Source of the DNA: Streptomyces termitum
Lineage (GTDB): Bacteria > Actinomycetota > Actinomycetes > Streptomycetales > Streptomycetaceae
Direction: 5' to 3'
Length of the DNA: 64,000 bases
NCBI RefSeq assembly: GCF_014650175.1
Contig: NZ_BMUL01000011.1
Span: forward strand, 1,841 to 65,840
Notes under the pieces: generated by a model
Told to the model about the DNA's origin: nothing
Databases searched by the model: none
Seen by the model: only the letters and a program-made list of their open reading frames with translations
Translations under genes and position numbers: made by a program
In this document: positions 58,436-64,000 of the stretch, piece by piece
How positions within the stretch are numbered: position 1 is the first letter of the stretch
How the letters are laid out: each line of letters starts with the position of its first letter

Positions 58436-59605
58436 TCAGGCCGCGCGGGTGCCCGCGCGCCAGACCTCGGTGACCAGGGGGACGCCGGGGCGGTAGGCGA
58501 GGTGGACGTGGGAGGGGGCGTCGAGGAGGGCGAGGTCGGCGCGGGCGCCGGGGGCGAGGCGGCCGATGTCGGTGCGGCGCAGGGCGGCGGCGCCGCCGGC
58601 GGTGGCGGACCAGAGGGCCTCGTCGGGGGTCATGCCCATGTCGCGGACGGCGAGGGCGATGCAGAAGGGGACGGAGGAGGTGTAGGAGGAGCCGGGGTTG
58701 CAGTCGGTGGAGAGGGCGACGGTGACACCGGCGTCGAGGAGGCGGCGGGCGTCCGGCCAGGCGGCGCGGGTGGAGAACTCGGCGCCGGGCAGCAGGGTGG
58801 CGACGGTGTTCCCGGAGGCCAGCGCGTCGACGTCGGCGTCGGTGAGGTGGGTGCAGTGGTCGGCGCTGGCCGCGTCGAGTTCGACGGCGAGCCGGACGCC
58901 GGGGCCGTACGAGAGCTGGTTGGCGTGGACGCGGGGGTGGAGGCCCCGGGCCTTTCCGGCGGTGAGGATCGCGCGGGCCTGGTCGCCGTCGAAGGCGCCC
59001 TTCTCGCAGAAGACGTCGATCCAGCGGGCGTGCGGGGCGCAGGCGTCGAGCATGGGGCCGGTGACGAGGTCGACGTAGGCGGCCGGGTCGTCGGCGAGGT
59101 CGGGGGAGACGATGTGGGCGCCGAGGTAGGTGACCTCGTCGGTGTGGGCGGCGGCGATCCGCAGGGCGCGGGCCTCGTCCTCGACGGTGAGGCCGTAGCC
59201 GGACTTGGTCTCGAAGGTGGTGGTGCCCTGGCGGAGGGCCTCGCGCAGGTGGCGGACGAGGTTGGCCTCCAGTTCCGCGTCGGTGGCGGCGCGGGTGGCG
59301 GCGACGGTGGTGCGGATGCCGCCCGCCTCGTAGGCCCGTCCGGACATGCGGGCGTTGAACTCGGCGGTGCGGTCGCCGGCGAAGACGAGGTGGGAGTGGG
59401 AGTCGACGAAGCCGGGGACGACGGCCCGTCCCCCGGCGTCGACGGCCGTGTCGGCGGCGGGGGCCCCGGCGGCCGGGCCGGCCCAGGCGATCCGGTCGCC
59501 GTCGAGGACGAGGGCGGCGTCCGCGACGAGGCCGAGGGGGCCGTCGCCGAGGTCCGGATCGTTGGTGACCAGGCTGCCGATGTTCGTGATGACCGTGGTC
59601 GTCAT
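58436..59605 (-). CDS. hutI: Imidazolonepropionase
   Basis: Third step of histidine breakdown: opens 4-imidazolone-5-propionate to N-formimidoyl-L-glutamate. It has 389 residues of the amidohydrolase superfamily. The metal-binding HxH is in FVDSHSHLVFAGDRTAEF. YEAGGIRTTVAATRAATD, TFETKSGYGLTVEDEAR, HANQLSYGPGVRLA and LSTDCNPGSSYTSS supply the remaining active-site segments. It is last in the operon, 32 nt after hutF. Confidence 0.97.
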   Translation of the reverse strand: MTTTVITNIGSLVTNDPDLGDGPLGLVADAALVLDGDRIAWAGPAAGAPAADTAVDAGGRAVVPGFVDSHSHLVFAGDRTAEFNARMSGRAYEAGGIRTTVAATRAATDAELEANLVRHLREALRQGTTTFETKSGYGLTVEDEARALRIAAAHTDEVTYLGAHIVSPDLADDPAAYVDLVTGPMLDACAPHARWIDVFCEKGAFDGDQARAILTAGKARGLHPRVHANQLSYGPGVRLAVELDAASADHCTHLTDADVDALASGNTVATLLPGAEFSTRAAWPDARRLLDAGVTVALSTDCNPGSSYTSSVPFCIALAVRDMGMTPDEALWSATAGGAAALRRTDIGRLAPGARADLALLDAPSHVHLAYRPGVPLVTEVWRAGTRAA

Positions 59606-59637
59606 GGGTGCTCTCCGGTGGGGCGGTCGGTTCGGGG

Positions 59638-60981
59638 TCAGTCCCGCAGGGCGGCGATCGCGGCGGCGAGGGCGCCGGGGACGTCGGGCACGGAGACGTG
59701 GGCGCCGTCGCGGACGACGGTCCGGCCGCCGACGACCACGTGCCGGACGTCGGCGGCGGTCGCGGCGAAGACGGCGGTCTCGGCGGCGAGGCGCGGCACC
59801 GGTCCGGCGGTGCGGACGGTGTCGAGGGCGATCGTGGTGAAGTCGGCGAGGGCACCGGCCTCCAGGGCTCCGGCGCGGTCCCAGCCGAGGGCGGCGTGGC
59901 CGTCGGCTCCGGCGGCGCGCAGCAGCGCGGCGGCGGTCCAGTGGCCCCGGGTGCGGGTGCGCAGCCGCTCGTCGAGCTCCATGGCGCGGGCCTCTTCGAG
60001 GAGGTCGACGACGGCGTGGCTGTCGCTGCCGAGGGAGAGCGGGGAGCCGGCCTTCTGGAGGGCGGCGGCGGGTCCGATGCCGTCGGCGAGGTCGCGTTCG
60101 GTGGTGGGGCACATGCAGGTGCCGGTGGAGGTGCCGCCGATGAGGGCGATGTCCGCGTCGGTGAGGTGGGTGTTGTGGACGCCGGTGGTGCGGGGGCCGA
60201 GGACGCCGTGGTCGGCGAGGAGCCGGGTGGGGGTGACGCCGTGGGCGGCGAGGCAGGCGTCGTTCTCGGCGGTCTGCTCGGAGAGGTGGACGTGGAGGGG
60301 GGCGCGGCGCTCCTCGGCCCAGCGGGCGACGGTGGCGAGCTGGTCGGCGGGGACGGCGCGCACGGAGTGGACGGCGGCGCCGATCCGTACGCCGTCCCGG
60401 TCCTTGAGGGCGGAGGCCCGTTCGGCCCACCGTTCGGCGGTGCCGTCGGAGAAGCGGAGCTGGTGGCGGTCGGGGGCGGCGCCGAAGCCGGAGGAGAGGT
60501 AGGCGGTGTCGAGGAGGGTGATGCGGAGGCCGGCCTCGGCGGCGGCGGCGACGAGGGCCTCGCCCATGGCGTTGGGGTCGGCGTAGGGGGTGCCGCCGGG
60601 GGCGTGGTGGAGGTAGTGGAACTCTCCGACGGCGGTGATCCCGGCGAGCGCCATCTCGGCGTAGACGGCGCGGGCGAGGGCGAAGTAGCTGTCGGGGGTG
60701 AGGCGCTGGGCGACGGTGTACATGGTCTCGCGCCAGGTCCAGAAGGTGCCGGAGCCGACCTGGACGGTGCCGCGCAGGGCCCGGTGGAAGGCGTGGCTGT
60801 GGGCGTTGGCGAGGCCGGGGAGGGTGAAGCCGCGCAGGACGGTGGCGCCGGGCGGCGGGGCGGCGGCCCCGGTCCGTACGGCGCCGATCCGGCCGTCCTC
60901 GGTGACGTCGAGGGTGACGCCGGGCTCGGTGTGGGTGCCGAGCCAGGCGTGTTCGAGCCAGTACGTCGTGGTCAGCGGCAC
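59638..60981 (-). CDS. hutF: Formimidoylglutamate deiminase
   Basis: Converts N-formimidoyl-L-glutamate to N-formyl-L-glutamate and ammonia (the two-step branch of histidine use). It has 447 residues of the amidohydrolase superfamily. GLANAHSHAFHRALRG is the metal HxH, and VGEFHYLHHAPGGTPYADPN, VHLSEQTAENDACLAAHG and SLGSDSHAVVDLLEEARAMEL follow. GTG 60981 has GGAGGA 6 nt upstream and overlaps the preceding M20 gene by 10 bases. The reading frame continues far upstream as a shadow. Confidence 0.95.
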   Translation of the reverse strand: MPLTTTYWLEHAWLGTHTEPGVTLDVTEDGRIGAVRTGAAAPPPGATVLRGFTLPGLANAHSHAFHRALRGTVQVGSGTFWTWRETMYTVAQRLTPDSYFALARAVYAEMALAGITAVGEFHYLHHAPGGTPYADPNAMGEALVAAAAEAGLRITLLDTAYLSSGFGAAPDRHQLRFSDGTAERWAERASALKDRDGVRIGAAVHSVRAVPADQLATVARWAEERRAPLHVHLSEQTAENDACLAAHGVTPTRLLADHGVLGPRTTGVHNTHLTDADIALIGGTSTGTCMCPTTERDLADGIGPAAALQKAGSPLSLGSDSHAVVDLLEEARAMELDERLRTRTRGHWTAAALLRAAGADGHAALGWDRAGALEAGALADFTTIALDTVRTAGPVPRLAAETAVFAATAADVRHVVVGGRTVVRDGAHVSVPDVPGALAAAIAALRD

Positions 60982-62183
60982 GCCAGGTCCTCCAGTACGT
61001 CGGCGAGGGCGCGGACCCCGGCGACGCAGTCGTCCTCGGCGGCCTGTTCGGCCGGGGAGTGCGAGACGCCGGTGGGGTTGCGCACGAACAGCATGGCGGT
61101 GGGGACGGCGGCGGAGAGGATGCCGGCGTCGTGTCCGGCGCCGGTGCCCAGGACGGGCGTCTTCTCGCCGAGGACGCGGGAGAGTTCGTCGCGCAGGGTG
61201 TGCGAGAAGTCGACGACGGGGGTGTACGACTCCTGGACGACGGCGAGGTCGATGCCGTGCCGGTCGGCGTAGGCGCGGGCGGCGGCCTCGACTCCGGCGG
61301 TGACGGCGTCGAGGGAGTCCTGGTCGGCGGCGCGGGCGTCGAGCCAGCCGCGCACCAGCGAGGGGATGGCGTTGACGCCGTTGGGTTCGACGGCGATCTT
61401 GCCGAAGGTAGCGACGGCGCCCGCGAGTTCGGCCTCGCGGCGGGCGGCGAGGACGGTCTCGGCGTAGGTGAGCATGGGGTCGCGGCGGTCGGCGAGGCGG
61501 GTGGTGCCGGCGTGGTTGGCCTCGCCCGCGAAGTCGTAGCGCCAGCGGCCGTGCGGCCAGATCGCGGAGGCGATGCCGACGGCGTCGCCGGTGAGGTCGA
61601 GGGCGCGGCCCTGTTCGACGTGGAGTTCGACGAAGGCGCCGATGCGGGCGAGCCGTTCGGGGTCGGCGCCGATGGCGTCGGGGTCGTGTCCGGCGGCCTC
61701 CATGGCCTGCGGCAGGGTGGTGCCGTCGGCGTCGCGGAGCGCGTACGCCTTCTCCTTGGTCAGCTGACCGGAGGCGAGGCGGGAGCCGACGCAGGCGAGG
61801 CCGAAGCGGGCGCCTTCCTCGTCGCCGAAGTTGACGATGGCGAGGGGGCGGCGGAACGAGGCGCCCCGGGCGCGGAGTTCGTCGAGGGCGGCGAAGGCGG
61901 AGACGACGCCGAGGGGGCCGTCGAAGGCGCCGCCGTCGGGGACGGAGTCGAGGTGGGAGCCGGTGACGACGGCGTCGCCCGCGGCGGGGTCGCCGAGCCA
62001 GGCCCACTGGTTGCCGTTGCGGTCGGTCTCGACGTCGAGGCGGCGGGCCTCGGCCTGCATGCGGAACCAGAGCCGGCACTCGGCGTCGGCCTCGGTCCAG
62101 GCGTAGCGGCGGTAGCCGCCCGAGGCGGCGCTGCGGCCGAGGGGCCGCAGCGACCGCCACATGGCGTGGAAGGTCTCGCTCAC
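60972..62183 (-). CDS. M20-family amidohydrolase (allantoate/carbamoyl type) in hut operon
   Basis: A 403-residue zinc amidohydrolase of the AllC/N-carbamoyl-amino-acid hydrolase group. Metal and substrate segments are VVTGSHLDSVPDGGAFDGPLG, AIVNFGDEEGARFG, FVELHVEQGRALDL, GEANHAGTTRLADRRDP and the late TGAGHDAGILS. It is commonly annotated as allantoate amidohydrolase. It sits between hutU and hutF with 4- and 10-base overlaps, where an N-formylglutamate hydrolase is needed and no hutG is visible, so it may do that step (inference). Confidence 0.9.
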   Translation of the reverse strand: MSETFHAMWRSLRPLGRSAASGGYRRYAWTEADAECRLWFRMQAEARRLDVETDRNGNQWAWLGDPAAGDAVVTGSHLDSVPDGGAFDGPLGVVSAFAALDELRARGASFRRPLAIVNFGDEEGARFGLACVGSRLASGQLTKEKAYALRDADGTTLPQAMEAAGHDPDAIGADPERLARIGAFVELHVEQGRALDLTGDAVGIASAIWPHGRWRYDFAGEANHAGTTRLADRRDPMLTYAETVLAARREAELAGAVATFGKIAVEPNGVNAIPSLVRGWLDARAADQDSLDAVTAGVEAAARAYADRHGIDLAVVQESYTPVVDFSHTLRDELSRVLGEKTPVLGTGAGHDAGILSAAVPTAMLFVRNPTGVSHSPAEQAAEDDCVAGVRALADVLEDLACR

Positions 62184-63904
62184 GCCGGGTCGCCCTCGCC
62201 CTCGCGCATGGGGACGCGGACGCCCTTCTCGGCGGCGACGCGCTCGGCGATGTCGTATCCGGCGTCGACGTGCCGGATGACGCCCATGCCGGGGTCGTTG
62301 GTGAGGACGCGGCGGATCTTCTCGCCCGCGAGCTTGGTGCCGTCGGCGACGGAGACCTGTCCGGCGTGGATGGAGCGGCCCATGCCGACGCCGCCGCCGT
62401 GGTGGAGGGAGACCCAGGAGGCGCCGGAGGCGACGTTGACCATGGCGTTGAGCAGCGGCCAGTCGGCGATGGCGTCGGAGCCGTCGAGCATGGCCTCGGT
62501 CTCGCGGTACGGGGAGGCGACCGAGCCGCAGTCGAGGTGGTCGCGGCCGATGGCGAGGGGGGCGGCGAGGGTGCCGTCGGCGACCATGTCGTTGAACATG
62601 GCGCCGGCCTTGTCGCGCTCGCCCTGGCCGAGCCAGCAGATGCGGGCGGGCAGGCCCTGGAAGTGGACGCGCTCGCCGGCCATCTTGATCCAGCGGGCGA
62701 GGGACTCGTTCTCCGGGAAGAGGTCGAGGATCGCCTTGTCCGTCTTGTGGATGTCGGACGCCTCGCCGGAGAGGGCGGCCCAGCGGAAGGGGCCCTTGCC
62801 CTCGCAGAACAGCGGGCGGATGTAGGCGGGGACGAAGCCGGGGAAGGCGAAGGCGCGGTCGTAGCCGGCGAGCTGGGCCTCGCCCCGGATGGAGTTGCCG
62901 TAGTCGAAGACCTCGGCGCCGGCGTCCATGAAGCCGACCATGGCCTCGACGTGCCGGGCCATGGACTCGCGGGCGCGGGTGGTGAAGCCGGCCGGGTCCT
63001 TGGCGGCGGCGTCGGCCATGTCTTCGAAGGCGATGCCGACGGGGAGGTAGGCGAGCGGGTCGTGGGCGGAGGTCTGGTCCGTCACGATGTCGATGGGCGC
63101 GCCCTCGGCGAGCATCTGCGGGACGAGTTCGGCGGCGTTGCCGAGGAGGCCGATGGAGAGCGGGCGGCGGGCGTCGCGGGCCTCGGTGGCGAGCTGGAGG
63201 GCGTGGGCGAGGCTGTCGGCCTTCACGTCCAGGTAGCGGTGCTCGATGCGGCGCTCGATGGCGCGCGGGTCGACGTCGACGCAGATCGCGACGCCGTCGT
63301 TCATCGTGACGGCGAGCGGCTGGGCGCCGCCCATGCCGCCGAGTCCGGCGGTGAGGGTGATGGTGCCGGCGAGGGTGCCGCCGAACTTCTTCGCGGCGAC
63401 GGCGGCGAAGGTCTCGTAGGTGCCCTGGAGGATGCCCTGGGTGCCGATGTAGATCCAGGAGCCGGCGGTCATCTGGCCGTACATGGTGAGGCCGAGGGCC
63501 TCCAGGCGGCGGAACTCCTCCCAGTTGGCCCAGTCGCCGACGAGGTTGGAGTTGGCGATGAGGACGCGGGGCGCCCACTCGTGGGTCTGCATGACGCCGA
63601 CGGGGCGGCCGGACTGGACGAGCATCGTCTCGTCCTGCTTCAGCGTCCTGAGCGTGCGGACCATGGCGTCGAAGGAGCGCCAGTCGCGGGCGGCCTTGCC
63701 GGTGCCGCCGTAGACGACGAGCTTGTCGGGGTGCTCGGCGACCTCGGGGTCGAGGTTGTTCTGGAGCATCCGGAGGGCGGCTTCCTGCTGCCATCCCAGG
63801 GCGCTCAGTTCCGTACCGCGCGGGGCCCGTACGAGACGAGGGGACGGCCCGGAGGGCCCCGTCTGAGGGTGGTGGTGGGAGACGGGCGGGCGGGGTCCTG
63901 ACAT
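62180..63904 (-). CDS. hutU: Urocanate hydratase
   Basis: NAD+-dependent hydration of urocanate to imidazolonepropionate, second step of histidine breakdown. It has 574 residues. Typical segments are RMLQNNLDPEVAEHPDKLVVYGGTGKAARDW, GQMTAGSWIYIGTQGILQGTYETF, TLTAGLGGMGGAQPLAVTMN, FDYGNSIRGEAQLAG and DHLDCGSVASPYRETEAM. GAGGAGG precedes ATG 63904. It is first in the hut operon, with a promoter and palindromic operator at 63921-63968. No hutH is in the window. Confidence 0.97.
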   Translation of the reverse strand: MSGPRPPVSHHHPQTGPSGPSPRLVRAPRGTELSALGWQQEAALRMLQNNLDPEVAEHPDKLVVYGGTGKAARDWRSFDAMVRTLRTLKQDETMLVQSGRPVGVMQTHEWAPRVLIANSNLVGDWANWEEFRRLEALGLTMYGQMTAGSWIYIGTQGILQGTYETFAAVAAKKFGGTLAGTITLTAGLGGMGGAQPLAVTMNDGVAICVDVDPRAIERRIEHRYLDVKADSLAHALQLATEARDARRPLSIGLLGNAAELVPQMLAEGAPIDIVTDQTSAHDPLAYLPVGIAFEDMADAAAKDPAGFTTRARESMARHVEAMVGFMDAGAEVFDYGNSIRGEAQLAGYDRAFAFPGFVPAYIRPLFCEGKGPFRWAALSGEASDIHKTDKAILDLFPENESLARWIKMAGERVHFQGLPARICWLGQGERDKAGAMFNDMVADGTLAAPLAIGRDHLDCGSVASPYRETEAMLDGSDAIADWPLLNAMVNVASGASWVSLHHGGGVGMGRSIHAGQVSVADGTKLAGEKIRRVLTNDPGMGVIRHVDAGYDIAERVAAEKGVRVPMREGEGDPA

Positions 63905-63920
63905 GGGGGTGCCTCCTCGA

Positions 63921-63941
63921 ATGTGAATCAGATATTCACAT
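63921..63941. promoter_or_regulatory. Palindromic operator at hutU
   Basis: The arms ATGTGAAT (63921-63928) and ATTCACAT (63934-63941) are perfectly symmetrical around a 5-bp centre. They overlap the predicted start point (about 63933), a repressor position. A second, weaker symmetry (GTTG.AGT.CAAC) lies near the -35. Confidence 0.7.
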
Positions 63942-63968
63942 CCTGTCCCGCTGAATAGTTGTAGTCAA
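63940..63968 (-). promoter_or_regulatory. hutU promoter
   Basis: On the minus strand TTGACT (63963-63968), a 17-bp spacer and CAGGAT (63940-63945) fit an HrdB-type promoter. The palindromic operator overlaps the -10 and +1. Confidence 0.65.
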
Positions 63969-64000
63969 CAGGGCGCGGCGGGGTACGGCCCCCGGCGGGG

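Overview
The window is about 73% GC, with GTG starts, 4-base stop/start overlaps, a WhiB regulator, an F420 pathway and many LCP proteins. This points to a Streptomyces-type actinomycete chromosome. From memory, the gene order matches the S. coelicolor block from sahH through whiB to hutU. Parts of it (manA, SIS gene, manB, DUF3499, zincin, whiB, cofD, fbiB, nucleotidyltransferase, LCP, TIGR03089, purE, purK, GtrA) also match M. tuberculosis Rv3255c to Rv3277. It is core chromosome: I see no insertion sequence, prophage, CRISPR array, rRNA or tRNA.

Layout. 1-7352 (minus): 5' part of sahH, a cation-efflux protein, then a mannose-phosphate block (manA, SIS isomerase-like gene, Trm112-like protein, manB, DUF3499). 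7703-14547: a zincin-fold protein with a broken motif, a secreted protein, a very large membrane glycosyltransferase, and whiB behind a good promoter. 15022-18047 (plus): a short ORF ending in a cysteine run, cysteine dioxygenase, cofD and fbiB. 18063-22558: an AlkA-like glycosylase, a GDP-mannose-pyrophosphorylase-like enzyme, a PGRP amidase and a TIGR03089 protein. 22821-33190: five LCP ligases, a thioesterase and a UDP-glucose dehydrogenase. 33256-42040: an apparently dead dipeptidase paralogue beside an intact one, purE-purK, GtrA, a two-component system and a POT peptide transporter. 42117-46013: a four-gene operon of secreted proteins with LPRTG and LAQTG sorting signals. 46257-48229: an anti-sigma kinase, a STAS antagonist and a SigB/SigF-type sigma factor. 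48403-58321: an exopolysaccharide-type cluster. 58436-63904: the histidine-utilisation operon hutU - M20 hydrolase - hutF - hutI with a promoter and palindromic operator.

How the genes fit together. Much of the window serves the cell envelope: mannose and UDP-glucuronate supply, glycosyltransferases, LCP attachment of glycopolymers to peptidoglycan, a PGRP amidase, sortase substrates and an exopolysaccharide cluster.

Most notable signals. (1) A 30-codon leader ORF at 15022-15114 ends in five consecutive Cys codons plus a final Cys codon. It sits directly upstream of cysteine dioxygenase and looks leaderless. Eight bases within its Cys/Ser codons are perfectly complementary to the dioxygenase Shine-Dalgarno region. 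This suggests a cysteine-responsive attenuator that could also affect the F420 genes. (2) An array of about 37 heptamers (consensus NGGATCC) in strict 7-bp register lies at 4833-5097, with 13-bp and 9-bp tandem arrays in two other spacers. (3) A tandem pair of DnaA-box-like sites lies between the glycosyltransferase and whiB. (4) Two genes keep their fold but have lost catalytic residues.
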